Source: Stutzerimonas stutzeri (GTDB lineage Bacteria; Pseudomonadota; Gammaproteobacteria; Pseudomonadales; Pseudomonadaceae). Taken from it: a stretch of DNA of 64,000 nt. Where the stretch lies: the NCBI RefSeq assembly GCF_038561965.1, contig NZ_CP139348.1, positions 248,001 to 312,000 on the forward strand, written 5' to 3'. Positions 43,395-51,464 of this stretch are shown piece after piece. Numbering within the stretch: position 1 is the stretch's first letter; every line of letters starts with the position of its first letter. The notes beneath the pieces were generated by a model. It did not search any database and was not told the DNA's origin. It was given only the letters and a program-made list of their open reading frames with translations. Both the position numbers and the translations under genes were made by a program.

Positions 43395-44111
43395 ATGACA
43401 GAGCAAAGCCCCGCGGCCGAAGAGCAGCAAACCGAGCACCGCCGCACCATCAAGAGTTTCGTGATGCGTGCCGGGCGCATGACCGAAGGCCAGCAGCGTG
43501 GTCTGGAGCAAGGCTGGCCGAAGTTCGGTCTGGCGCTCGAGGATGGTCTGCGCAACTTCGACGAGGTGTTCGGGCGCCGCGCACCGCGCACCTTCGAGAT
43601 TGGTTTCGGCATGGGTCACTCCACACTGGAAATGGCGGCTGCCGCGCCGGATCAGGACTTCATCGGCGTGGAAGTGCATAAACCCGGTGTCGGCGCGTTG
43701 CTGAGCGGACTTGTGTCACAGAAATTAAACAACGTCAGGGTCTACAGTTGCGACGCTTTGGAGGTGCTGCGCGATTGCGTGGCCGATGCCAGTCTGGACC
43801 GCGTGCTGCTGTTCTTTCCGGATCCATGGCACAAAAGCCGCCACCACAAGCGCCGCATCGTGCAGCCGGCCTTTGCCGAGCTGATACGCAGCAAGTTGAA
43901 AGTGGGCGGCGTGCTGCATATGGCGACCGATTGGGAGCCTTATGCCGAGTACATGCTCGAGGTGATGGACGTTGCCCCCGGTTATCGCAATCTGGCTGAA
44001 GACGGGCGCTGCGTGCCGCGCCCAGCAGAGCGACCGGTAACCAAGTTCGAACGCCGTGGTGAGCGGCTCGGCCATGGCGTATGGGATCTGAAGTTCCAGC
44101 GCATCGATTGA
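43395..44111 (+). CDS. trmB: tRNA (guanine-46-N7) methyltransferase
   Basis: A 238-residue SAM-dependent enzyme that makes m7G46 in tRNA. It has an N-terminal RRTIKSFVMRAGRMTEGQ segment, the SAM loop FEIGFGMGHSTLEMA near residue 75, the catalytic FPDPWHKSRHHKRRIV block near 143 and the C-terminal TKFERRGERLGH motif, all standard for TrmB. It is preceded by the thiG terminator and followed by about 240 noncoding bases. Confidence 0.96.
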   Translation: MTEQSPAAEEQQTEHRRTIKSFVMRAGRMTEGQQRGLEQGWPKFGLALEDGLRNFDEVFGRRAPRTFEIGFGMGHSTLEMAAAAPDQDFIGVEVHKPGVGALLSGLVSQKLNNVRVYSCDALEVLRDCVADASLDRVLLFFPDPWHKSRHHKRRIVQPAFAELIRSKLKVGGVLHMATDWEPYAEYMLEVMDVAPGYRNLAEDGRCVPRPAERPVTKFERRGERLGHGVWDLKFQRID

Positions 44112-44122
44112 GCAATACCACA

Positions 44123-44149
44123 CAAGCTGCACCGAGCAAGCTGCACCGA
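44123..44149 (+). repeat. Short tandem duplication after trmB
   Basis: CAAGCTGCACCGA occurs twice with a 14-base period, just after the trmB stop. The rest of the 240-base gap up to the DUF1329 gene shows no other structure that I can name. Confidence 0.8.
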
Positions 44150-44352
44150 AATACCCGCGACCGCCCCCTGGCGCCTTCGTCGAAGCGCCCGGCCGGCGGC
44201 CGTTTGCGCCATATCCAATCGAGAGCCGCAGCAGCGGCCAGGGACGAGCGCCTGCCAGGAAGGCATGCCTGCCCACACCGAATAACAATGCAACGCCGAC
44301 AGCTGGGCTAGCCAAGCGGTGCCCAGCATCGTGCGCAATGGGGGAGTAGACG

Positions 44353-45693
44353 ATGTACGGAAAGATCGGAATTCTGTTGTTGGCGGCCTGCGCCGCTTTA
44401 CCGGCACAGGCGAAGGTAGACAGCACCCAGGCAGCGCGGCTGTCGCAAGACCTGACGCCATTAGGTGCGGAGCGTGCCGGCAATCCGGCTGGAACCATTC
44501 CGCCCTGGACCGGAGGCGTAGTGCCGCCGGCCGGCTACGAGCCGGGCATGCACCATCCAGATCCATTTGCTGGCGACTCGATGCTATACCGTGTCGATCG
44601 CAACAATCTGGGCGAGTACAGCAACCAGCTTTCCGAAGGCATGAAGGCTTTGCTGGAGCGCTATCCCGACTACCACCTGCGCGTCTTCCCGACCCGTCGT
44701 AGCGCCTCGGTGCCGCAGCGTATCTATGACGCCACCCGCTACAACGCCGTGAGTGCAGAGCTGATCGCCAACGGCAACGGAATCCTGGGCGCGGCTGCAG
44801 GCATTCCCTTCCCGATTCCGCAGAGCGGCATTGAGGTCATCTGGAACCACGTCCTGCACTACAAGGGTGACCAGACCCACATGATCAACAACCAGGCGGT
44901 GGTGATCGGTGGCAGGGCCCATTACATCAAGCGCGACCGGCACGTGTACTACGTCTACAACCGCGAGGGGATGACCTACGCCGACCTAGACAACACCGTG
45001 CTGTACTACAAGTACCGCGTGACCGCGCCGGCCAAGCTTTCCGGCACCGCGCTGGTGGTGCAGGATCCGATCGATCAGGTGCTGACAACCCGCAAGGCCT
45101 GGCGCTACAGCGCTGATGATCGACGTGTACGCCGTCTGCCTTCGTTGGCATACGACTCCTTGCAACCCGACACCAGCGGACTGGCCACCGCTGATGTGGT
45201 GGACTCGTTCAACGGCGCGCCGGACCGCTACGACTGGCAGCTGCTCGGCAAGCGCGAAATGCTGATGCCGTACAACAGCTATGCCGTGCACCAGAAGGGC
45301 GTCTCGTACGACAGCATCGTTCAGCCGCGCACGCTGAATCCCGAGCTGCTGCGCTACGAACTGCACCGCGTCTGGGTTGTAGAGGCGACCTTGCGCAAGG
45401 GCTTCAGCCATCTTTACGACAAACGCCGCTTCTACATCGATGAGGACAGCTGGGCAATCCTTGCTGTCGATCTGTATGACGAGAAGAATCAGCTGATCGG
45501 CCTGCAGGAGAGCCACCCGATCAGCTATTACGATGTGCCGATGTTCAACAGCACGCTGGAAACGCTGTACCACCTCAAGGACGGCAACTACTTCGTCGAC
45601 GGGCTGGACAACAACGAGCAGATGTACAATTTCGATGTGAAGCTGAGTCCTCGTGACTTCTCGCCTCAAGCGCTGCGCCGCGGCGGTAACTGA
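44353..45693 (+). CDS. DUF1329 exported protein
   Basis: A 446-residue exported protein with a signal peptide of about 20 residues (LLLAACAALPAQA|KV). It opens with DLTPLGAERAGNPAGTIPPWTGG, the hallmark of DUF1329, and has many aromatic strand-like segments. Members are LolB/LolA-fold relatives placed in the outer membrane or periplasm. Several are encoded with RND-type lipid or hopanoid transporters or adjacent to aromatic-compound genes; none is here. Function unknown. It ends at a bidirectional terminator shared with arcC. Confidence 0.87.
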   Translation: MYGKIGILLLAACAALPAQAKVDSTQAARLSQDLTPLGAERAGNPAGTIPPWTGGVVPPAGYEPGMHHPDPFAGDSMLYRVDRNNLGEYSNQLSEGMKALLERYPDYHLRVFPTRRSASVPQRIYDATRYNAVSAELIANGNGILGAAAGIPFPIPQSGIEVIWNHVLHYKGDQTHMINNQAVVIGGRAHYIKRDRHVYYVYNREGMTYADLDNTVLYYKYRVTAPAKLSGTALVVQDPIDQVLTTRKAWRYSADDRRVRRLPSLAYDSLQPDTSGLATADVVDSFNGAPDRYDWQLLGKREMLMPYNSYAVHQKGVSYDSIVQPRTLNPELLRYELHRVWVVEATLRKGFSHLYDKRRFYIDEDSWAILAVDLYDEKNQLIGLQESHPISYYDVPMFNSTLETLYHLKDGNYFVDGLDNNEQMYNFDVKLSPRDFSPQALRRGGN

Positions 45694-45710
45694 TCCTCGG
45701 TCACGAATGA

Positions 45711-45737
45711 AAAAGCCGCCTCAACTGGGCGGCTTTT
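45711..45737. terminator. Bidirectional terminator between DUF1329 gene and arcC
   Basis: AAAAGCCGCC / GGCGGCTTTT form a 10-bp stem with a 7-base loop; T-runs lie on both strands. It ends both the DUF1329 gene and the arcDABC operon. Confidence 0.9.
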
Positions 45738-45757
45738 TTGTTTCTTGCCGGTGCCTC

Positions 45758-46681
45758 CTATAACGATTCGCTCGCTGTCAGGCTGATGCGTGTTCCGGCG
45801 GAGCCTTGAACGATCGCTTCGATATCACCAAGCGAGCCGATCACGGCGACCTTGCCGGTGTTGCGAGCGAACTCGCAGGCCGCTTGTACTTTCGGCCCCA
45901 TGGAACCCGCAGCGAAGCCCAGGCGTTCAAGTTCGTCGGGATGAGCTTCATGGATGCGGCGTTGCTTTGGTGTTCCCCAGTCCACATAGGCACCATCGAC
46001 GTCGGTGGCGATCACCAGCAGATCCGCGTTCAGCTGTTCGGCCAGCAGGGCCGAGCACAGATCCTTGTCAATCACCGCCTCCACGCCTTGCAGTCGTCCG
46101 TTCTGGTCATACACCGTCGGGATTCCTCCGCCCCCAGCGCATATCACCACGCTGCCTTTCTCCAGCAACCAGCTGATCGGTCGGATCTCGAAAATACGTT
46201 TTGGCCTTGGGCTCGGTACCACTCGACGAAAGCGGTCACCGTCCGCAGCAATACTCCAGCCTTTTTCCTTGGCCAGTTGCTCAGCTTCTTCGCGACTGTA
46301 GACCGGTCCTATTGGTTTTGTCGGTGTCTGGAAGGCTGGGTCGTCGGCATCCACCTCCACCTGTGTCAGCAAGGTTGCGAACGGCACCTCGAACGGAAGG
46401 AGGTTGCCCAGCTCCTGCTCGATGATGTAGCCGATCATGCCCTCGGTTTCCGCGCCCAGCACATCCAGCGGATAAGTAGGAACGTCCTTGTAGGCCGCGC
46501 CTTGCAACGCCAGTAGCCCAACTTGCGGGCCGTTTCCGTGGGCCACTACCAGTTCGTTGCCCGGCGCGATCCGCGCAATCTGAGTGCACGCGATCCTGAC
46601 ATTCTCGCGCTGGTTTTCCGCGCTTAAAGGCTCCCCTCTGCGAAGCAGGGCATTACCGCCCAGTGCGACTACGATACGCAT
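45758..46681 (-). CDS. arcC: Carbamate kinase
   Basis: A 307-residue amino-acid-kinase fold enzyme, the last step of the arginine deiminase pathway: carbamoyl phosphate plus ADP gives ATP, CO2 and ammonia. It begins MRIVVALGGNALLRRGEP and contains VVAHGNGPQVG near residue 45, ICAGGGGIP near 205, AVIDKDL and the C-terminal GSMGPKVQAACEF. The ATG at 46681 follows GGAGG. It is the last gene of arcDABC, separated from arcB by a gap holding a perfect palindrome. Confidence 0.97.
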   Translation of the reverse strand: MRIVVALGGNALLRRGEPLSAENQRENVRIACTQIARIAPGNELVVAHGNGPQVGLLALQGAAYKDVPTYPLDVLGAETEGMIGYIIEQELGNLLPFEVPFATLLTQVEVDADDPAFQTPTKPIGPVYSREEAEQLAKEKGWSIAADGDRFRRVVPSPRPKRIFEIRPISWLLEKGSVVICAGGGGIPTVYDQNGRLQGVEAVIDKDLCSALLAEQLNADLLVIATDVDGAYVDWGTPKQRRIHEAHPDELERLGFAAGSMGPKVQAACEFARNTGKVAVIGSLGDIEAIVQGSAGTRISLTASESL

Positions 46682-46698
46682 GTGTGTTCCTCCAAAAC

Positions 46699-46716
46699 GC
46701 GCCCGGATCCGGGCGC
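46699..46716. repeat. Perfect 18-bp palindrome in the arcB-arcC gap
   Basis: GCGCCCGGATCCGGGCGC is fully self-complementary and lies just after the arcB stop and before the arcC ribosome-binding site. In RNA it would form a GC stem with a tight loop. There is no T-run, so mRNA processing or stability is a more likely role than termination. Confidence 0.7.
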
Positions 46717-46724
46717 TAGGTGGA

Positions 46725-47735
46725 TCAGATGTCAGCGAGGGTTGATACCAGGATCGCCTTGATGGTGTGCATGCGATTTTCGGCCTGCTCGAAGGCAATG
46801 CATGCGGGCGACTCGAATACCTCTTCGGTGACCTCGATACCGTTGGCCAGGTGCGGATAGCGCGCAGCGATCTCCTTGCCGACCTTGGTTTCGCTGTTGT
46901 GAAACGCTGGCAGGCAATGCATGAACTTGGTTCGCGGGTTTCCGGTGGCCTGCATCAGCGAAGGGTTCACCTGATAAGGCAGCAATTGCTCGATACGCTC
47001 GGCCCAGGCCTCGACCGGCTCACCCATTGATACCCATACATCGGTGTGGACGAAATCGACACCCTGGACTGCAGCCTGTGGATCTTCGGTGAGCAGTAGT
47101 CGCGCACCGCTTTGCTCAGCGAACTCGTTGCATGCCTTGATGTGCTCTTCGCTTGGCCACAGCGCGCGCGGCGCTGCGATGCGCACATCCATGCCCAGCT
47201 TGGCACCGATCAATAGCAGCGAATTACCCATGTTGTTACGCGCGTCGCCCAGGTAGGCGTAGCTGATCTGATGCAGCGGCTTGTCGCTGTGCTCGCGCAT
47301 GGTCATGACGTCAGCGATCATCTGGGTTGGATGGTATTCATCGGTCAGGCCGTTGTAGACCGGCACGCCGGCGTAACGGGCGAGCTCCTCGACGATCTCC
47401 TGCTTGAAGCCGCGATACTCGATAGCGTCGTACATCCGGCCGAGTACGCGCGCCGTGTCCTTCATGCTTTCTTTGTGGCCGATTTGCGAGGAGTTGGGGT
47501 CGATATAGGTAACGTTGGCGCCCTGGTCGTAGGCGGCCACCTCAAATGCGCAGCGGGTGCGGGTCGAGGTTTTCTCGAAGATCAGCGCGATGTTTTTGCC
47601 TTTGAGATGCTGGCGCTCAGTGCCGGTGTATTTGGCGCGCTTGAGGTCCCGGGAGAGATCGAGCAGATAGCGCAGCTCGCGCTCGCTGTGGTGCATGAGG
47701 CTTAGCAGGCTGCGGTTGTGGATGTTGAAAGCCAT
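46725..47735 (-). CDS. arcB: Catabolic ornithine carbamoyltransferase
   Basis: A 336-residue enzyme that phosphorolyses citrulline to ornithine and carbamoyl phosphate. The carbamoyl-phosphate site is FEKTSTRTRCAFEVAA (STRTR, about residues 56-60), followed by the HPTQ motif and the DVWVSMGEP segment. The length and N-terminus (MAFNIHNRSLLSLMHHSERELRYLL) are those of the catabolic Pseudomonas enzyme rather than the shorter anabolic ArgF. A GAGGA ribosome-binding site precedes the ATG. Second-last gene of the operon. Confidence 0.97.
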   Translation of the reverse strand: MAFNIHNRSLLSLMHHSERELRYLLDLSRDLKRAKYTGTERQHLKGKNIALIFEKTSTRTRCAFEVAAYDQGANVTYIDPNSSQIGHKESMKDTARVLGRMYDAIEYRGFKQEIVEELARYAGVPVYNGLTDEYHPTQMIADVMTMREHSDKPLHQISYAYLGDARNNMGNSLLLIGAKLGMDVRIAAPRALWPSEEHIKACNEFAEQSGARLLLTEDPQAAVQGVDFVHTDVWVSMGEPVEAWAERIEQLLPYQVNPSLMQATGNPRTKFMHCLPAFHNSETKVGKEIAARYPHLANGIEVTEEVFESPACIAFEQAENRMHTIKAILVSTLADI

Positions 47736-47759
47736 GGTGAAGATCCTCTTTGCGCAGGG

Positions 47760-47782
47760 CGTGCCGGCCGGAGACCGGCACG
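47760..47782. repeat. Stem-loop in the arcA-arcB gap
   Basis: CGTGCCGG / CCGGCACG form an 8-bp stem with a 7-base loop right after the arcA stop. It resembles an intercistronic structure that could protect or separate the arcA part of the message. Confidence 0.65.
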
Positions 47783-47793
47783 TTGATCTGAGA

Positions 47794-49050
47794 TCAATAG
47801 TCGAGAGCGTCGCGAACGATCGGGCAGGTCATGCAGTGGCCACCGCCACGGCCGCGGCCCAGCTCGCTGGCGCTGATGGTGATCACCTCGACACCGGCCT
47901 TGCGCAGCTGGGTATTGGTGAAGGTGTTACGGTCATAGCCGATCACAACGCCGGGTTCGAGGGCGACGACGTTGTTGCCGTCGTCCCACTGCTCGCGCTC
48001 GACTTCGTAGCTGTCGCCGCCGGTCTCCACCACCCGTAGTGCAGGCAGGCCGAGTGCTTCGGCGACCACCTGGAGGAAGCTTGCGCTCTCGCGGCGCAGG
48101 TCGATGCCGCCTGGTTTGCTCTCGTCCGGACGCAGGCTGAACGGGACGATGCCGTTCACCACTTCGGGGTATATGGTCACCAGGTCGCGATCGCAGAAGC
48201 TGAACACGGTGTCCAGGTGCATCGCCGAGCGAGACCTTGGAAGCCCTGCGACGATCACCCGCTCGGCGGCGCCATGACTAAACAGCGATTGCGCCAACTG
48301 GCCAATGGCCTGGCGAGAGGTGCGCTCGCCCATACCGATCAACACCACACCGTTGCCGATCGGCATCACGTCGCCGCCTTCGAGGGTGGCCAGGCCGTGG
48401 TCGAGCTCGGGGTCGCCGTACCAGACCTTGAAGTCCTTTCCGGCGAACTCGGGGTGGAAACGATAGATTGCGGCGGTGAGCAGCGTCTCCTGCCGCCGTG
48501 CGGTCCAGTGCATGGGGTTTAGCGAGACGCCACCGTAGATCCAGCAGCTGGTGTCGCGGGTGAAAATCGTGTTGGGCAAGGGTGGCAAAATGAAACTCGA
48601 GTGGCCGAGGTAGTCACGGAACATGCTGACGATTTCGCCGCTCTGGGTGCCTGGCAGATCGCTGCCAGATACACCGCCAATCAGGTATTCAGCGAGTCGT
48701 CGCGGCTGTTGTTCCTCGAGCCAGCTGCGCACCTCGTTTTGCAGGCCGATGCCAACTTGGTTAGGAGTGATCTTGCGGTCGAGGATCCACCGCAACGCTT
48801 CTGGGTTGCTCACCGTTTCGGTCAGCAGGTTGTGCATTTCCAGAACTTCGACGCCGCGCTCGCGCATCTTGGTGACGAAATCGAAGTGGTCGCGCTTGGC
48901 CTGGTTCACCCAGAGCACATCGTCGAATAACAACTCGTCGCAGTTGCTTGGGGTCAATCGCTGATGGGCCAGGCCCGGCGAGCAGACCATTACCTTGCGC
49001 AGCTTTCCAGCTTCGGAATGGACGCCCAGCCCGGGTATTTGCGGGGTCAT
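47794..49050 (-). CDS. arcA: Arginine deiminase
   Basis: A 418-residue guanidino-modifying enzyme that converts arginine to citrulline and ammonia. The N-terminus GVHSEAGKLRKVMVCSPG is conserved, followed by the LEGGDVMPIG segment (catalytic Asp/Glu), HLDTVFSFCDRD (His) and the nucleophile Cys in GGGHCMTCP close to the C-terminus. Length equals the P. aeruginosa enzyme. It follows arcD and has an AAGGAG ribosome-binding site. Together arcDABC yield ATP from arginine without oxygen. Confidence 0.98.
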   Translation of the reverse strand: MTPQIPGLGVHSEAGKLRKVMVCSPGLAHQRLTPSNCDELLFDDVLWVNQAKRDHFDFVTKMRERGVEVLEMHNLLTETVSNPEALRWILDRKITPNQVGIGLQNEVRSWLEEQQPRRLAEYLIGGVSGSDLPGTQSGEIVSMFRDYLGHSSFILPPLPNTIFTRDTSCWIYGGVSLNPMHWTARRQETLLTAAIYRFHPEFAGKDFKVWYGDPELDHGLATLEGGDVMPIGNGVVLIGMGERTSRQAIGQLAQSLFSHGAAERVIVAGLPRSRSAMHLDTVFSFCDRDLVTIYPEVVNGIVPFSLRPDESKPGGIDLRRESASFLQVVAEALGLPALRVVETGGDSYEVEREQWDDGNNVVALEPGVVIGYDRNTFTNTQLRKAGVEVITISASELGRGRGGGHCMTCPIVRDALDY

Positions 49051-49097
49051 GTCTGTACTCCTTGCAGTCTTTGCACCTGTGGGTGCTTAGTGGCTCG

Positions 49098-49143
49098 CCA
49101 CCGCTTATGACGGTGGTCGAGGGTTGCCGGAATTCGCTTCCGG
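49098..49143. repeat. Two consecutive stem-loops in the arcD-arcA gap
   Basis: CCACCG / CGGTGG (49098-49116, 7-base loop) and CCGGAA / TTCCGG (49127-49143, 5-base loop) lie between arcD and arcA. They could mark a processing site that gives arcABC message separate from arcD. Confidence 0.55.
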
Positions 49144-49146
49144 TGG

Positions 49147-50574
49147 TCAGAGCGAGAGGAAACCGTCGTACAGCCCATAGGCCGCAATTGCCGCGCCGAT
49201 CAGCACCGCGGCGAAAATCAGTTTCTCCACTGAGGTGAATACCGGCTGCCCGAGTTCGTGCTTGGCCTTGGCGAACAGCAGGGCGCCTGGAGCGTAGAGC
49301 AGCGCGGACAGCAGTACATACTGGATACCGCCGGCATAGACCAACCAGACCGCATATAGCGTTGCGATCACGGCAGTGAGCAGGTCCTTGCGCCGTTCAC
49401 CCGGTGCACTCTCGTAGCCTTCGCCACGCACACCGAGCAGCAGCGCGTAGGCGGCTGACCAGAAATAGGGCACCAGGATCATCGAGGTGGCCAGGTACAG
49501 CAGGCTCAGATAGGTCGAGGCGCTGAACAGGGTGATGATCAGAAATAGCTGGATCAGACCGTTGGAGAGCCATAGCGCGTTGGCAGGAACGTGATTGGCA
49601 TTCTCCTTGCGCAGGAAGCGGGGCATTGTGTCGTCGCGCGCGCTGGCGAAGAGAATTTCGGCACATAGCAGGGTCCATGACAACAGCGCTCCGGCCAGTG
49701 ACACCACTAGCCCAACGCTGATCAGGATCGCGCCCCAGCGTCCTACCACCTGTTCCAGAACGCCCGCCATGGAAGGGTTCTTCAGACCGGCCAGCTCGGC
49801 CTGGCTCATGATGCCCATCGACAGGACGTTCACCAACACAAGGAGCGCGAGCACGCCGACGAAACCAATCACCGTGGCTTTGCCGACATCGCTGCGCCGT
49901 TCAGCACGTGCTGAATAGACGCTGGCGCCCTCGATGCCGATGAATACCCAAACCGTCACCAGCATCATGTTGCGCACCTGCTGCATGACGCTGCCAAGCT
50001 CGATGTTGCCGCGCCCCCAGAAGTCGGCGGTGAACACGTCCAGACGAAACGCCACGGCAGCGATGACGATAAAAAGCAGCAAAGGCACGATCTTGGCGAT
50101 GGTGCTGATCAGGTTGATGAACGCCGCCTGCTGGATGCCGCGTAGAACCAGCAGATGTACGCCCCACAACACCAGTGAGGCGCCGATCACCGCCGGCAGG
50201 GTGTTTCCCTCACCGAAGATCGGGAAGAAATAGCCGAGGGTGCTGAAGAGAAGAACGAAGTAGCTTACGTTGCCGATCCAGGCACTGATCCAGTAACCCC
50301 AGGCGGAGGAGAAGCCCATGTAGTCGCCGAAACCGGCCTTGGCATAGGCGTAGACGCCGGCATCGAGTTCCGGCTTGCGGTTGGCCAGGGTTTGGAAGAC
50401 AAAGGCCAGGCTGAGCATACCGACCGCGGTAATTGCCCAGCCGATCAGAATGGCACCGGCGCTGGCGCTAGCCGCCATGTTCTGTGGCAGGGAAAAGATC
50501 CCGCCACCGATCATCGATCCCACTACTAGTGCAACCAGTGCGCTGAGTTTCAGTTGTTTCGAGGCCGTGGCCAT
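49147..50574 (-). CDS. arcD: Arginine/ornithine antiporter
   Basis: A 475-residue APC-superfamily exchanger with about twelve membrane helices, bringing in arginine in exchange for ornithine. Helix 1 has the GSMIGGGIFSLPQNMA loop typical of APC antiporters; helix 3 begins ELDAGVYAYAKAGFGDYMGF. The start ATG at 50574 (MATASKQLKLS) follows AAGGAGA. It is the promoter-proximal gene of arcDABC, under an ANR-type promoter. Confidence 0.95.
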   Translation of the reverse strand: MATASKQLKLSALVALVVGSMIGGGIFSLPQNMAASASAGAILIGWAITAVGMLSLAFVFQTLANRKPELDAGVYAYAKAGFGDYMGFSSAWGYWISAWIGNVSYFVLLFSTLGYFFPIFGEGNTLPAVIGASLVLWGVHLLVLRGIQQAAFINLISTIAKIVPLLLFIVIAAVAFRLDVFTADFWGRGNIELGSVMQQVRNMMLVTVWVFIGIEGASVYSARAERRSDVGKATVIGFVGVLALLVLVNVLSMGIMSQAELAGLKNPSMAGVLEQVVGRWGAILISVGLVVSLAGALLSWTLLCAEILFASARDDTMPRFLRKENANHVPANALWLSNGLIQLFLIITLFSASTYLSLLYLATSMILVPYFWSAAYALLLGVRGEGYESAPGERRKDLLTAVIATLYAVWLVYAGGIQYVLLSALLYAPGALLFAKAKHELGQPVFTSVEKLIFAAVLIGAAIAAYGLYDGFLSL

Positions 50575-50604
50575 GGTTCTGTCTCCTTTGCAAATCAGAG
50601 CACC

Positions 50605-50653
50605 CGCAGCCATTAAATGCCTGGCTGTGCGACGTTGTGATGACCAGAGTCAA
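50605..50653 (-). promoter_or_regulatory. arcDABC: ANR/FNR-dependent promoter of arcDABC
   Basis: Read on the minus strand, TTGACTCTGGTCAT (50653-50640) matches the ANR/FNR half-sites TTGAT-N4-ATCAA in the variant form. A TTTAAT -10 box lies at about 50617-50612. The inferred start site near 50605 puts the box centre at about -41.5, the class II activator position. No clear -35 is present, as expected. Confidence 0.75.
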
Positions 50654-50765
50654 GAGAACCGGGGTAATGGGATGCAACGATCACGCTGTCTGTTGGGGCC
50701 CGTGCTAGACAGCTCGGCGGCCGAACATAGGTGCGTCAGAATGGGCCTGAAAGGAGAGGTGTGCA

Positions 50766-51128
50766 GTGTTCAGATCCGGTCATGCGGTGGTCAGTCGACC
50801 CGCGTCGAAATCCTTTTCTGGCTATTACCTGGTTCTCGATTACCACGTGGAAGGGGCTGAGCAGAAACCAGAGTGGGCATGCTTTCATGTGCACGGAACC
50901 GTCGATCGAACGCCGATCGACGAGCTGTTCCGCATGCATCGGGATGTCGCGTGCAATTTTTTGCAGCGTGTTCGTCAATCCTTGCGCAAACACGGAGCCG
51001 CTCTGCACTCGGACGTCTTGTTCGCCTTTCACGCCGACTACGATCCTATGTTCAAGGACCTGCGCCAGCAGTTGCATTGCGAGCCTGGCGAGCCGATCGA
51101 TCTCGAGCGCTTCCTGCGCGAGGGCTGA
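50766..51128 (+). CDS. DUF5064-like small protein
   Basis: A 120-residue soluble protein starting with GTG after an AAGGAGAGG ribosome-binding sequence. The sequence MFRSGHAVVSRPA, then FHVHGTVDRTPIDELFRMHRD, then FHADYDPMFKDLRQQL, resembles the Pseudomonas DUF5064 family. Function unknown. It is divergent from arcD, so its promoter shares the arc control region, but whether ANR affects it is not shown. Confidence 0.7.
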   Translation: MFRSGHAVVSRPASKSFSGYYLVLDYHVEGAEQKPEWACFHVHGTVDRTPIDELFRMHRDVACNFLQRVRQSLRKHGAALHSDVLFAFHADYDPMFKDLRQQLHCEPGEPIDLERFLREG

Positions 51129-51131
51129 ACG

Positions 51132-51455
51132 CTAGTTGCGGTCGGCGATCACGCCGACGAGGAAGAAAATCAGCAACAGCACCGGTGCCAGGCTGTAGTT
51201 GTTCAGGTGCGCCAGGCCCTGGGTCATCCACGGCGTAAGAAATACGATGGCCAGGCCATAGCCCACCGCGCAGACCAGCACGAAAATCAGCGTACGCAGG
51301 AAGAAGTTGAGGCTGCTGACCGTGTTCTTCACCCAGGCGTTGAGCGCCGGGCCGAAGAGCACGAAGAGCGTCGCCATCAGCGCTAGGGAGATATCGGAAA
51401 GATGGCTGCGGCTCCAGCGCGACAGCGTGACGATCAGGTCGAGTAGCAAATCCAT
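51132..51455 (-). CDS. DUF3392 small membrane protein
   Basis: A 107-residue protein with three predicted membrane helices (about 20-38, 54-75 and 85-103) and an N-terminal amphipathic stretch MDLLLDLIVTLSRWSRSHL. It matches the DUF3392 family by that opening and the VFLTPWMTQGL loop. Function unknown. It lies 9 bases after hemW and is probably the last gene of the metX-metW-DUF4426-rdgB-hemW run. Confidence 0.8.
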   Translation of the reverse strand: MDLLLDLIVTLSRWSRSHLSDISLALMATLFVLFGPALNAWVKNTVSSLNFFLRTLIFVLVCAVGYGLAIVFLTPWMTQGLAHLNNYSLAPVLLLIFFLVGVIADRN

Positions 51456-51464
51456 GCGGTGTCC

